Shown here: in pieces, positions 11,341 through 23,752 of the stretch
Numbering within the stretch: position 1 is the stretch's first letter
Layout: every line of letters starts with the position of its first letter
NCBI GenBank assembly: GCA_050084985.1
Contig: JBITNC010000001.1
Span: forward strand, 103,478,001-103,542,000
Source: Nageia nagi
Lineage: Eukaryota; Pinophyta
DNA: 64,000 bases
Direction: 5' to 3'
Notes under the pieces: model-generated
Database searches by the model: none
Seen by the model: only the letters and a program-made list of their open reading frames with translations
What the model was told of the DNA's origin: nothing
Position numbers and translations under genes: made by a program

Positions 11341-11579
11341 CCATCTAATCAATAAATAAATTTTCTATCATTATTTAAATGTCCTCTTACTCACATTATT
11401 CCTAGAGGTAAAATTTTTAGGGAAAAGAAAAAATTATATCATTCACTCTTTCCTCATAATTTTCCTTTGAATTTATTATTCCAAGTTCTTGAATGCAATA
11501 ATCTAACACAAGGAGGAGTTAAATTAGTTGAAGTAAAACCAAGATGAAAATTGAATACTAATAGCTGGCTTACAAATGA

Positions 11580-12965
11580 ACAAGAAGTGAAGTTACTATA
11601 AGTACTACAAGCAAATATATAAGTGTTTGCATGGGGTTATAGTGATAAGAAAGGGATAGATCCTAGAATTTGTCAGCATCATATTTATCCTAATGAATCA
11701 AGACCTATTCAACAACATCCAAGAAGAATTAATCTAGCCTTGAGGGACATAGTGAAGGAAGAAATTACTAAAGGTAAATTTCATCTTTCATATTTTAGAT
11801 AGTAAGTGGGTCTCACCTTTGGTGATAGTACCTAATAAGAATGGAAAATGGATAGTGTGTGTAGATTATAGAGCATTAAATAGGGATACACATAGGGATT
11901 AGTTTCCCTTGCCATTCATTGACCAAGTTTTGGATATACTTGCTAGTAAGAAGTACTTCTCATTTTTGGATGGTTTTAGTCGATACAATTAGATTCAAAT
12001 TTTAGAAGAAGACCAGGAGAAGATCACCTTCACTTATGCATATGATACTTATGCTTATAAGGTTCTACCTTTTGGTATATGCAATGTACCTACTACATTC
12101 CAAAGAGCTATATTAGTAATTTTTGTTGATGTAACACACAATTGTGTTGAGGTGTACATGGATGACTTTACAATCTATGGGGACACATTTGAACAAGCCT
12201 TTAATAGTTTTGACATGGTGTTACAAATATGTAAGGACCATAACCTTTCCCTTAGTTATGAAAAGTACTTTATGATGATGCATGAAGGGATTGTGTTGGA
12301 ACATCATATCTCAGCCCAAGGTATAAAGGTGGATACAAAGAAAATGGAAACAACCACAGATTCTAGAAAACTAGACAAACATAAGAAGCTTCTTAGGACA
12401 TGTTGGTTACTACAAAAGGTTTATCCAAAAATTTAGTAAGATAGCAACTGCTTTGCTTATGCTAATTCATAAAGATACTAATTTTTAATGGATAGGAGAC
12501 TACAAAATTTCATTTCAGCTGATTAAATAAAAACTAACAACTACTCTAGTGTTGAGAGGACTTGATTGGTATTTACCATTTCATATTCATTTCAATGCAT
12601 CTGATTATGCAATTGGAGTAGTATTGGGACAAGAGAATGTAGATAAGTCACATTATACCATTTACTATATTTGCAAGAACCTAGTTAGAGCTGAAAGAAA
12701 TTATACTGCTACAGAGAAAGAATTCTTAGTAGTAGTATATGCAATTAACAAGTTCAAGAACTAAATTATAGGATATCAAGTATTTGTCCATATAGATCAT
12801 GTAGCCATCAAGTATTTAATGAAAAAACATGTATTAAGTGGAAGGATTATTATATGATTATTATTACTTCAAGAATTTCATGTTACTATTATGGATAAAC
12901 CTAGCAAAGCTAATGTAGTGGCATATTTCTTATCATGAATAATTAGTGGAAAACATGATTAACCT
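11580..12965 (+). pseudogene. Reverse transcriptase and RNase H of element B
   Basis: The plus strand encodes SPLVIVPNKNGKW and CVDYRALN (11,810-11,880), FPLPFIDQVLD, KVLPFGICNVPTTFQRA and the catalytic VYMDDFTIYG at about 12,150-12,185, in a 94-codon open piece to 12,436. RNase H follows at 12,549-12,764: HFNASDYAIGVVLGQ with its first Asp, then ERNYTATEKEFL, continuing with a stop to GYQVFVHIDH. RT copies the RNA; RNase H removes the template. Stops at FPLPF (RD-stop) and at GYN-stop-IQI stand where Gln is usual, CAG to TAG. A frameshift lies near 11,800. Pseudogene. Confidence 0.85.
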
Positions 12966-13090
12966 ATATAGGATTATTTTCTTGATGATTTTTTTTCCAT
13001 ATCTATACACTCACCCTAGTTTGTAGACATAGCAAATTATTAGTAATAAAAAGACTACCTCTTCATTTTTCTCCAATATAAAAGAAATAG

Positions 13091-14296
13091 TTGATAAGGG
13101 AGAGTGCTACTTATACTTGGATAGTTGGTACTTTGTATAAGTATAGAGTAGATAATTTTCTCAGAAGATGTGTAAGGAAAGATGAAGTTTATGACATTCT
13201 AATGGCTTGTCATGATGAACCTACTAGAGGACATTATGTAGATAAAAGAATAGCTCTTAAAATTCTAGGTGGAGGCTACTATTGGCCATCCTTAAATAAG
13301 GATGTCAAGAATTATATCAAGCAATGTGACCAGTGCCAAAGAATGGGGAAAGCTATAAGTACCATGCAGATGCCACTAAATTATCAAGTACTATTGGAAC
13401 CATTTGACCAATGGTAGATAGATTTCATTGAGCCTATTAATCCTACATCTCAAAGAAAGAAACCTATCTTGGTATGTATTGAGTATGTTACCAAGAGGGT
13501 GGAAGTAATTGCTCTTACACAAGCTAAGTAAGAGAATGTAGCAAAATTTATCCTTAATAAAATTATGCAAACATTTGTAGCCCCTAGATTCTTAGTTTCA
13601 GATCAAGGTACATAATTTATTTCAAAAATGATTAAGCATTTTGTTAATCATTATCAAATCAGACATAAGAAGGCTTCCCCTTATCATCCTCAAACTAGTG
13701 GACAAGTTGAAGTTACAAATAGAGAATTGGAGAATGTTTTGACAAAAATTATAGCATCACATAAAAAGGATTGGGCTAATAGACTTCTTGAGGCATTTTG
13801 GACATATAATATTACATGGAAATCAACTATAGGGTTTACCCCCTATGAGTTGGCATATGGTAAGAAGCCCTTATTACCAATAGAATTTGAAATCCAAACT
13901 TTAAAAATAGCTATGGAAGTTGGTATGAATTTAAAAGAAATTCAAAAGAATAGAATGCTATAATTAAATGAGTTGAATTAGTATATAAGGGAGGCATTAT
14001 AACAAATAGAGATACTACAACATCAAAGAAAGGAATGGCATAGTAAGCAACTAAAGAAAATACAATTTGAAGTTGGAGGATTAGCTCTATTGTTTAACTC
14101 CAAGTATTAGGACTTCAAGGGAAAATTACAAAATTGATGGTTGGGACCCTATAAAATTCTTCAAATTTTTGTTAATGGGACTATGCAACTTTAGCCAATT
14201 GATGCTTCAAGAAGAGTAATGCTAGTTAATGGATATTGGCTTTATCCCTATACTTTGCCTCTGAATAAGGAGGACTTCACTAAAATATTGAAATAG
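13091..14296 (+). pseudogene. Integrase of element B
   Basis: It starts with a linker and the zinc-binding HHCC module (CHDEPTRGHYVDK and CDQCQRMG, 13,210-13,350). The catalytic core then shows IDFIEP (first Asp), VSDQGT (second Asp, about 13,605) and SGQVEVTNRELE (Glu, about 13,700-13,735). The tail WLGPYKILQ and GYWLYPY ends at a TAG at 14,294-14,296. All three catalytic residues are present, so point stops (TAG after QW, TAA after GT, several TAA/TAG near 13,960-14,000) rather than active-site changes killed it. The open pieces of 108 and 111 codons are joined in one frame register apart from the stops. Confidence 0.85.
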
Positions 14297-15190
14297 TCAG
14301 ATCTATGCTTAATTGAGGAAGGTTTATCTTCCTTAGTTTTTTTTTAATCTTCTTCCTTTTTATAGCATTAATAAGAGGCTAATTATGGAAATAGAACCAA
14401 CATACTAAAAAAAATGAAAGATGAGATTCTAAGGAGTTCTAGGATGTTCATCAAAAGGAACTCTAGAATGTACATAAATAATAACTCCAGAATGTTTCTA
14501 TTAATCACCTTTGAAATCTTGATCAACACTAACTCTAGAAAGATAATGAGACATATCGTTAAGAACCTTTTCCTCAAAATATGAGCCTTTCCAAGTGTCA
14601 CCCAAGTAAAATCTCATGGATTTCAACAAATGGATTATAATGTTAATCTCCTTGATTACAAGGTAGCATCAAGTTTCATAATCCATAGTGGAAGGACACC
14701 TCAACATGATTACCAACATAGTCATCATGGAATGTAGTGTCGAGATGATTCCAAATTATGTGTTCTTCAAATCTACCAATGCATTCAATCTGGCTGAGTA
14801 AATACTATAATAACCACTTCCAAATCATTTCATAATATCTAGTTGCATCCATCCCATCAATTGTACCATCATTATTGCGAGGTATGTATTTAATTTCAAA
14901 CTAATATAATTAATAAAGTTTGATATAACTTTAGGATTAGCACATTCCAAAGATAATGCTTTGTAGCTAGAATAGTATAAGGCATGGGTAGAAAGGAAAC
15001 ATGGTTGAATCTATCACTATTAGATCCTTTTGAGTTAGATACCAAAATAAATGCTGCATAAAAAATTGATCATTCTCATTGTACTTCAAAGTTCCAAGAA
15101 TAGATTGAGTAATCATGTTTAGAAGCTAGTTTCACTATTGAACTAACTCGATCCCTATTAAAGCAATCTCCAAGATTGTTAGGAAGGATG
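14297..15190 (+). repeat. Spacer between pol and 3' ORF of element B, with short AACTCTAGAATGT repeats
   Basis: No gene is visible. Around 14,430-14,545 a degenerate motif close to AACTCTAGAATGT occurs four times, about 29-40 bp apart. The rest is AT-rich, without clear structure. The minus-strand frame at 14,601-14,383 runs across these repeats and has no family resemblance. Confidence 0.4.
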
Positions 15191-17911
15191 AAACAATGGG
15201 AGGAAAGTGTGAGCATGAACCAAACAATGTATATGAGTTAAAGGCCAATGCCCAGGTAATGAAAATCTTTCAAAAGTTCAATTTGCTATCATTCTTTGAA
15301 AAGTTTGAAGAGCATAATGACCAGTTGGCTTTAGATCTAGTTGAGAGCTTTCAAATGAATTCTATCACTTTGAGGGATCATGTTATTCCAATTAACATAG
15401 AATCAATTAGTGAATATATGGGATTTCCTAAGATAAGATAATATTTAAATAAGAGGGATCATTATTTTAGCTTAGTTAATAGATTTCATCCCATAGATGA
15501 ACCTAAAGCTAAAATTTACACCTCTAGGGGGCATGTTCAAGGACTAAAATGGGAATCTTTTCTTGAAAAATGGGCCTTAGTAGCCAAATCATTGATGAGG
15601 TATCTAACCTATGAAGGAAAACACTCTACTTTAATGGATCATCATCTTAAATTATTAATTTTATCTAAGATATAAGAAATATAAAACATGAAATTTATCC
15701 CAGTTCTTGTACCAAAGTCTCAAGAAAATATCCAAGAAAGTTAGGGAAAACTAAGGTAATAAATTACTATCCCTAAAACATCATGGAATCATTAGAATAC
15801 TTTGTAAAGAACACTTTATAATAAAGGAGAATGGACAAGTAGCTTAGGACTAATTTATCAATCAATATGTCATGGAAAATTCCCAGGAAGAAGGGGAGGA
15901 ATAATTTAATAGTTTTGAACCCACACCTATAAGTACGAATATTGAAGTTCATCAAATGGGGGTATATGTCCCATAATTCATTAGAGAATCATCTAGAATT
16001 TGAGAACATTAGGAGAATTCAATTTCCCATCATGAGAAGGAAATTCTAGAAGATGTCCCTATGGCCTCATGATGATATTGACAAAGAAAACCCTTTGATA
16101 GATCCCCCTAAAATAATCCAAGAACCAAAATTGCAAGTGAAGGAGGATGTAGTGGTAAGATGTGGAATGAAAAGATAAAAGAGGAAATCTCCCACTATTC
16201 TTAGACAAAATTCTAGTACAATCAAGAGATTGCATAAAATCATGGATGAAGAAGAGTCAAATTATTAGACTGCAATGGAGGAAACTGACCAAGGAATGCA
16301 AGCTCCAAAATTCATCTCTAGTATTCCATAGGAGATATTTATAGTAGATGAAGAATTACATATTGAAAAGGAAGCTATGAAACTAGTTGGGGAGGACCAC
16401 TCTCAACCTAAAATAGTTAAATATGACCAAGTACAACCATCAAGGCTTGAGAAAAACTAGCCATAACCTACAAAAGTCTAGGAAGAATGCATGCCAACTA
16501 GTCTTAACAAGTTATTAGAAGTTGTTGATAGGGTAGCTATAGTAGGAACACCTAATGTTAAGGTATTAAAGTCTAAACTTCTATTGTTAGAATAAAGTAA
16601 TGAAAATTTTCTTGATGAAAAGTTGATTTTAGGGAATGAAATTAAGTAGTTGAAAAACAAGTGTTCCACTTTAGAAAATATAGAAATAAGGCTAGCCAAA
16701 CATCAAACTTCAGTTTTATATATAACTAAAAAGTTACATACAATGCAAAAGAATCATAAATAATTTGTATGTGAAGAGGAGGAAATGAAATAAATTTTTA
16801 ATTTGTTCAAACAAAATCAAGAACAAGTAATGCAACTAGAATAACTTGTTAAAACACAAGCTCTTGAATACAAAGAAATTGAGTATACCAAAACACTTGC
16901 AATAATGAAAAATGAGAATAAGGATGCCAATTTAGTTAAAAAGGATATTATGGACATATACATGATATTTTAGGAAGTTTTGAAATAAAGAAAACCTTCT
17001 CATATTTATAATATGTATCTTAAGGAACAATTCTTAAAATGGCAAGTTACCAGAATTCGTAAGGGTCTACCCTTTAGAATTGAAGTATGTTGCTGAGTTC
17101 TTACGAGCATGCTTTGAGGCAATAGAACATGAGAACTATTTGTTGTGTGAACTATACATGTATGAATTTTTACTAAGTGATGACGCTAAATTTCATCATG
17201 TCATTTATGTGGGTGATATTCAATTATAGGCTTTTATTTCTTTGTTGCAAAATCAAATTCAGTGGAAAAATGATAGTGAACAAATTCAACATAGAAGTTT
17301 GACTGATAGCTTTTTAGTTAGAAAACAACCAATCTATAATGAGGTAACCACATCTATATTCTTAACACAAGTCAACAAATTCAAGGACCAGTATAATTAG
17401 CTAATGGAAGCATGCATTTAGGAGTGTAACATTGCTCTCACTCATCATTGTGATGAGGCATTATGAGCCTGTAATAGAAGGTGGGGGTATATAGATAGTA
17501 GATCAAAAGAAAATGGAGGTAATTTATCCAACCAATTTATAATGAAGTAGGAAAATATTTGAAGCTATAGTGAAAATTATTTCTCCATAACCTCTATATT
17601 GGGTACAACAATAGTATAGACCTCCATTGATTCTACATCTCACTCCATCCTAGACAAATGATGGACCACCTTATGATGCCTTATTTAGACTCTGGGAAAC
17701 ATAGGTCAAATTAAGCTATGGGCTTAGAAATTATATAGAAAGGCCTAATCTAAATGATATTGTAATTACCAATAAGCAACCTCTTCTTGTAGGTGTCCAT
17801 CAACAAATTTTGGATTATTTAAAGCCATATGATCTCAACAACATGATGCAAGCATCCAATACAAAAGACTTTGTTAATTTAGGAGATAGTGATGAGGATA
17901 GAAACTATTGA
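15190..17911 (+). pseudogene. Extra 3' ORF of element B (head domain plus coiled-coil regions), decayed
   Basis: The start at 15,196 opens an 81-codon piece containing FNLLSFFEKFEEHNDQLALD, then reads on through TAA/TAG stops (WESFLEKWALVAKSLMRY, YEGKHSTLMDHHLKLL). Such a head is seen in 3' ORFs of Athila-type plant elements as I recall them. From about 16,491 a Leu/Lys/Glu-rich coiled-coil-like stretch follows in another frame, then a further part (GKLPEFVRVYPLELKYVAEF near 17,040). The C-terminal end, VNLGDSDEDRNY, stops at 17,909-17,911. The order head, linker, coiled coil parallels the 3' ORF of element A, though I cannot show homology. No membrane segments are seen. Function unknown. Confidence 0.55.
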
Positions 17912-17986
17912 TTTTTTTAATTTGCAAAAGACTTTAAACTATTTTAATACTTTTTGATTACTATAGGGGTAGTAATATCACAAGTT

Positions 17987-17997
17987 AGGGAGAATGA
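17987..17997 (+). other. Candidate polypurine tract of element B
   Basis: AGGGAGAATGA lies 75 bases after the end of the 3' ORF and touches a TGATGAGACTCAG sequence that can be the LTR start. The position fits plus-strand DNA priming. This rests on position and purine content only. Confidence 0.35.
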
Positions 17998-18990
17998 TGA
18001 GACTCAGAATAGTCTTTATTTTGATGCAAAGACTCTATACTTTTTCTAAATTTGAAAAGACTTTTATCCCTTAGTCATATTTAGAATATATTAATACTAT
18101 TTATTTTGAAGTTAAATGCAACTTTGTTTAGTTTTCATAAGTTTCATATATTTGTATGATTTAATGTGTTTTATGGTTATATAGTGCTAGTATTCTGTTA
18201 TGAATAAAGTATGCTCAAAATGGTTTCTAGAAACATCATAAAAATGATAGTGTTTTAGTCCATTTGGCTAAGCTCAAGAATATCATCTCCAAAATTTTGT
18301 GAGCTGATCTCAAAATGGTTTAGGCATGAATTTGAAGTTGAACACTTATGATAATTTCAAAATTCTACAAACCTCCTGACTTTTAGGAGAGTCCTAAATT
18401 TTTAGAAACTCCAAGATGATAGATATTACTAAAGAAGAACTTGATTTCATAATTATAGTAGAAGAGGCTCCAAAATCATTATTATATCATGACCAGGTGC
18501 ATATTGAGTGATTCATGGATAGTTAGCTAGAATATTTAAGAAAGATAAAGATTATGAATAAAACTTCATATTTGTAGTAAAGTGACTCATAAAATTATCA
18601 TTCCTAAATGATAGTAGAAAGACTAAAGTACCAAAAAGGCTATTTTTATCACAATGTAAATGCTATGAGGAATTCTAGCATAGTTGTTAGTAAATTTTAT
18701 TATATATACCTCTCTATTTGAGAAGTATTAGTTAGTTATCAAATAGAGAAACTTTGGTATAATTATTCTCTAAAATAATACAAGTATCATGTTGAATTCA
18801 GATTTGTAATTTATGTTAAAAGCTTTGTTGGAAGGAGGATGGACCACTCCAACTAATAGGTGTTTCTTACCATATGAATTTAATTTATCTCAATTTTTGT
18901 AAGAAATGTTTTATAGTGTGTTAAGTGTAATGAAGAAATAAGGAAATAAATAGAGATTCAATTACATATAGCTGAAGACACCTACCTTGA
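17995..18990 (+). mobile_element. Start of 3' LTR of element B (right edge unresolved)
   Basis: Non-coding, AT-rich DNA follows the candidate polypurine tract. It has a TATA-like TTATATATACC near 18,698 and a small hairpin-like CTCCTGACTTTTAGGAGAG near 18,378. I cannot find the other LTR copy because it would lie left of the window, so the length is a guess. Confidence 0.35.
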
Positions 18991-19600
18991 ATTGATATAA
19001 TTAAGTGGTAAATTTTTAACTTATCACTTACACACATTATAACTCATCATAATTGCATTATGTGATCCATATTCTAATCATGCAATATGATTTATGCCAT
19101 GTCCATCATCCTATACATGTCTAGCTCTCATAACTAATTTTTTTTCATTGCTCCTACTTCTTTTCCAATCTTTAGTCTCCTACATTTAAGAATAATATAT
19201 TGGAAACCTTGTTTCCAATTCAAGCTACATATAAAACTATAGAAGAGATAGAATAAGAGAAGTGGTCAACTATCATCTTGATACATATAAAAAACCTTCT
19301 AGAATTTTGAATGCAATCTTAAGCCAATTTTTATATAGCCAATAATCTTGCATGATCCTCCAAAGAGTTACAATGCCAATTTCTTCCTTTGTATTCAAGA
19401 TCAATAGGATCTTCAAATGGTATCAAATCTTCTTATAATATGTCATGTGCTACCTTTACTTTTGATCCTCCTCCTATATATCTATTTTGAGATCAATGGA
19501 TTATAAGCCTCTTAAAATTGCTTATTATATCATGCTCCCACTCAAACCAAAGAAACTCTTCTTTCCTTTTGAGAGATCCTTCAACATATTTTGATGCTAA
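18991..19600. other. AT-rich stretch without recognised feature
   Basis: I see no coding segment, repeat or RNA gene here. It may be the rest of the LTR of element B. Confidence 0.4.
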
Positions 19601-20420
19601 TTGTTATAGCCTATAAAAATAAGATCTTGAGTGAAAAATTTTCTAATAAAAAAATAGATTAACAAAATAAACCTTGTAAGTATAGAGAAACACAAGATAT
19701 AATGTGGTTCACCCAATGTGGGCTACATATACCAAGATTTTATTTCTTGTATTATTACCAATACAAACCCTAAAAGAGAACAATCATGCAAAACAACAAT
19801 CCCAACCTCTTCTTTGAATACAAATAAATCTTACCATAACATTTTAACTACATAAAAGCTTTATACCAAACTTCAAGCTCCATAAATGAGCTTCTGAGTT
19901 CTTTCTACTTATAAATCTATCCAAGAACTCTTACACAATAATCTTCTTATGAATTAATACTAGTTGAGAGACACCAATCAATAAGAATTCTTCTAGTTCT
20001 TCAAAATGAATTCTTTAACTCAATCCTAATACCAAAAGCATCCATTTACATTGAATATAATTATAATCTTCCTCTTTCCATTCCCTTTCCCTTTTTTTAT
20101 CTTGAGGCTTGAAGACTCCCTCTGATCTACACTAAATACTCATACCTTAATCTATCTAATGGATGACCTATATATTTATAGTTAAAAACCTTAACTATGC
20201 ATGCAAAAATAACCCTTCTATAATTAACCCAATCCCCACTTAAGGCCTAATTAAAACTTATAAAGTTTACAATTAGAAAAGACTTAATTTTATTCAATTT
20301 TAAAATTAACTTGTACATGAAGAAAAATCTAATTTTAATCAATCTTCAAATTAATGTTTCCAATAAAAAAAGGAAAAATGAATTTTAGCCAAACCTAAAA
20401 TTAACTTTTCCATTTTCCCC
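19601..20420 (-). mobile_element. Possible solo LTR, copia type
   Basis: The plus strand carries GTGGTTCACCCAATGTGGG near 19,697, a phrase I associate with Ty1/copia LTRs. The minus strand has a TATA-like TATAAATATATAG near 20,165-20,180. A purine run AAAGGGGGAAAATGG on the minus strand (about 20,410-20,425) abuts a possible TGG start. On the other side, TAGCATCA near 19,590 is a weak match to TGGTATCA. No second copy or target duplication was found, so this is tentative. Confidence 0.3.
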
Positions 20421-21457
20421 CTTTAGTTCAAGATTGAACCCTTTAGGAAATAAATAACTATTTTCTCATTCTTACCTTAATAATAAAGCTCCTAATCTAA
20501 TAGATATATGAGGTCTATACATTAGAAAAAACACAAGCCTCAATGGGATTATGGGTGAGATATTTCATTGAGTTTATGCTTTGGAAGTACCTAAAAATAC
20601 ATCTTATTTCAAATGTTGCAAAAATATCATGATGCAAGCTCATGGTAAAATAACATTTTTATCCAAATCTCCAAAATGGCAAGTCATATATTTTTGACTA
20701 ATCAAATTAGTCAATATGAATCTTATATACAATCGAGAATCAATGGGAAAATGGAAAAAAAGAACAAAAGGACAATAAACAAGTAAATGAGTCATGAAAA
20801 AAATAGGGCCAAGCATTTTATTAATAAGAATTGATATAATCCAATTAAAATTATAATGTAGTAATGTTGTTACATCACACACTTTCTCTATCCTTGATTC
20901 TCCTCTTATTAGACCCATTTGATGGCCTATGGACTTATGCCTTTTCAATTGATGTTGATAGAGTGATGATAACTAGTAGTATATAGTCGTTAATGACTAA
21001 TTAGATTCAACCAATTTACAACATAAAAATTATCTCCTACTAATATCCTCACCAACTTAATAATTTGGCTCATCCCTAAGCTAAGTATCAATACCTTAAC
21101 CCATTAATAAGTAATCTTTTATGTAGGAAGTCTTTATGAAGTCACTCCTAGGTTCATCTTTAGATCTTTTCTATGAGACTCGCACTTCTTATATTGTAAT
21201 GGGTTTGCCATTGTTGTTCTATAATAATTGATACTGAATCATGGGTTTGTACAAAGTAATTTTTATAATCATACACCACTTTTATCTTTGGTAATTAGTC
21301 AACTATCGACTTGATCTCATGTGGCTATACTAGGAAATTGATTGGTATGGACCCAAAGAAGTGTCAAAACTAGTAGTGGGTATTATGGTCTAAAATAATT
21401 TGAGAAGTAAGGTATAGCCAAAACTATAGTACTTTAGTCATTTAATGAAGTTAAGAG
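20421..21457. other. Stretch without recognised feature
   Basis: AT-rich DNA with no family-like coding segment. The 102-codon minus frame at 20,948-20,640 has no recognisable motif and is probably chance. Confidence 0.4.
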
Positions 21458-22056
21458 CACTACTACATTTAACTAATTTTGCATCATCCAATGCATCAAA
21501 CACTAGTATATATATTTTATCTTTTTTTTTTTTTAACATTGAATTGATGCCTCATGTGATGTTAAGGGTAGTGTCAGTCCATGCATCAAATAAAATATCA
21601 TGAATAATATTTTTTTCATTGTCCAAAGCATCATACTAGGGATGCACAATGTGTCAACCTTAATGTAACTAGTATTGAATCCTAAAGCGTCGATATTTTG
21701 ACTCACAAAGTATCAATGTTTTGACTAAAAAACAATCAATATTAAGATTCATAAAGCATAAAAAACTTGACTCTTAAAGCATCAAGTTATTGACTCCTAA
21801 GCATCAATGTTTTAACTCATAAAGCATCAGTGTTTTGACTTGAAAAGCATAAATGTTTAGATGCATAAAGCATCAAAAACTTAACTCATAAAGTGTTAAT
21901 GTTTTAACTCATAAAGAATCACATTCTTAACTCCTAAAGTGTCAAGGTGTTGACTCATAAAGCATCATGGTGTTGACTCATACATCATCAATTTTTGCAT
22001 TGTAATTCAAAAAAAAAATTATCATTACTATTTTTTATTTCTTTTTTTTTGTAGTG
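21458..22056. mobile_element. Possible short CACTA-type element or end
   Basis: The right edge ends GTAGTG, preceded by a run of T; on the minus strand it reads CACTACAAAAAAAAAG, the usual terminus of plant CACTA elements. A CACTACTACATTT lies at 21,458, giving a possible 599-bp unit. The interior holds a 23-bp tandem array next to the right end, as expected of subterminal repeats. The flanking triplets (GAG and TAT) do not match, so no 3-bp target duplication supports these exact limits. It may be just one end of a broken element. Confidence 0.35.
21663..21990. repeat. 23-bp tandem array, about 14 copies
   Basis: The unit is close to AGCATCAATGTTTTGACTCA plus TAA. Thirteen units can be laid out from 21,663 to 21,983 with a single 1-bp deletion (near 21,800), followed by a partial one; copies differ at several positions. 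Scattered GCATCA words continue leftward to about 21,490. Confidence 0.85.
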
Positions 22057-22180
22057 TATAATACATTCAAATACCTTAAATGTGATATATATACATTCAA
22101 AATACATTAAAAGTAAAACAATTAAAATTTAAACATATAAGCATAATAAAAGTAAAACATAAAACACATTATGTATAAAT

Positions 22181-22185
22181 AATAT
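22181..22185. other. Target site duplication AATAT, left copy (element C)
   Basis: AATAT directly precedes the TGTTTAC terminus of the left LTR and is repeated at 50,885-50,889, right after the TCTACA terminus of the right LTR. A 5-bp duplication is the norm for Ty3/gypsy integrases. Confidence 0.9.
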
Positions 22186-23033
22186 TGTTTACCCAAAAAA
22201 CAACCATGCAAGCATGCAAAATAAGAGATGTTATAACCAACAAAACCCTTTATTGATCTCTAGAATAAACCTCAATTTTGATTACAAGTTTGCCTCACAT
22301 GGAGGGCTTAAGTACAATAAATAATATTGGCATCTTGGAGGCCTTCTTTGTTGCTATCTACAAGCTCCAAGTAATGTTTTGAAACCTGTAGATGAAAGAG
22401 AGTAATGTTGGTTGCTTCCTTTTTGTTGATTCCTTGGCTTTTCTTTGCTCAAATAAGTTGTTGTTCCCATAAATATTGCACATAAATAAACAAACAACAC
22501 ATTAAAACATACCTTCTCATGCTATGAAATTATAATAAATAAATATGAAATGAACATGCATATAAGCAAAAATAGTAAAATGCAATGTACTTAGAAATCC
22601 AGATGTAATTCAATAGCATAAGGTTGCATTTAATTTTTGAATTTCTCTATCTTTTTCTCCTTGGGATAAGTCTTATTTATAGATTTTCCAAGGTAACTAA
22701 AGTTGCAATTTTGGAAGATAGAGTTGGATAAAAAATCTCATCTAGCCTTGTCATGGATTATATCTACACAAGGAAAACATAGGTTCAAGGATGAATCATC
22801 CTTGATTCATTAGTTTATTTCCTTAGGTCCATAATTTTTCTATTTTTTCTTTGTGTTTTCTATTTTTAGGATCATTGGTGATTTCTCATCAGATGTTAGT
22901 GACCATAACTGATCATTAGTGATTTTACTAGATCATTAGTGACTAGCAAATTTTAAGCAAACTTTACTATTTACTTAAATTTTTATCTCCCTCTTTCATT
23001 TATTGAAAGAGGAGTCATTTTTAGGTGTCTACA
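22186..23033 (-). mobile_element. 3' LTR of element C (848 bp)
   Basis: It matches 50,053-50,884 along its whole length in the same orientation, with TG..CA ends (plus strand TGTTTAC to TCTACA; minus strand TGTAGACACC to GTAAACA). Differences are many substitutions and small indels, showing an old insertion. A TATA box candidate is conserved in both copies. GATCATTAG-like words recur near its 5' side. Confidence 0.93.
22672..22682 (-). promoter_or_regulatory. TATA box candidate in the LTR of element C
   Basis: The minus strand reads CTATAAATAAG. The same word is kept in the other LTR at 50,524-50,534, within a block of high identity (GGGATAAGTCTTATTTATAG on the plus strand). The position inside an LTR suits the element's own promoter; transcription is inferred. 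Confidence 0.6.
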
Positions 23034-23048
23034 TTTTTTCCCTTTTTT
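23034..23048 (-). other. Polypurine tract of element C
   Basis: The minus strand reads AAAAAAGGGAAAAAA and touches the TGTAGACACC start of the 3' LTR, exactly where plus-strand DNA synthesis is primed in LTR elements. Confidence 0.85.
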
Positions 23049-23049
23049 G

Positions 23050-23661
23050 AAATACCCAACATCTTATAAATAGGGATTATTTCAAAAAACTAAGCCTATT
23101 TGAAGGGGGTTCAATCAAGTTTTAAAAATTTGCATTCTTGACCTTAGGTTAAGGTTTTGAATTAACTTATTCTCTATAAATAAGCTAAATTTGAGTGATT
23201 GGATTATGAATAAATCCATTTTTTGTTCTTTTATGTTTGACACATTTTGAAAATAATAAGGGTTGTAGTGCAAGGCATAACTTAGGTAGTTATCACTATA
23301 CTATTGTGCTGTGTTGGCTGGATACGAATGAAGTATTAGCCATCAGGTGTATGCCATAGCTGGCATGTGATAAAGAAGCTCTCTTGCAAATACAAAGCTT
23401 TGATTATTCTAATTTTTACCTAGTAGGTGTGTTACTTTATGATCTTATGCAAAAGTTCATCCAACAATTTTAATCTCATCCAAACCCATCCTTCTTTTCT
23501 ATGTTAAAAGAAGAATCATTTTTTAATTTAGAGTTATTCAAGAGTTTTAGGTCTTCTCAAAACACTTGGCTTTGGACCAAGTAAACAAGCAAAAAACTTG
23601 TTTCTATTTTTTCTTTGAAATATTTTTTAGTTTTTAGGGTTTTTATACATACATACATACA

Positions 23662-23752
<91 letters not shown>

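Larger units (their letters stand above)
10600..18990 (+). mobile_element. Element B: Athila-like Ty3/gypsy retrotransposon, 5' part missing
   Basis: Plus-strand protease, RT, RNase H, integrase and an extra 3' ORF occur in Ty3/gypsy order. The RT (YMDDFTIYG, EGIVLEHHIS) and the protease (LVDLGATIN) resemble Athila-type elements. Gag and the 5' LTR are absent; element A abuts the protease, so A probably inserted there and the rest of B lies left of the window. Stops are very frequent, mostly TAA or TAG where Gln is expected, which makes B older than A. The right end is not resolved. Confidence 0.8.

Noticed and set aside
11580-14296. Endogenous pararetrovirus (caulimovirus-type) origin for element B
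   Set aside because: A full integrase with zinc module and catalytic triad follows the RNase H, which pararetroviruses lack.
20640-20948. 102-codon minus-strand gene
   Set aside because: No family likeness, and it lies in non-coding DNA between elements.
21663-21990. CRISPR-like array
   Set aside because: The units are contiguous, without unique spacers, and the genome is a plant's.
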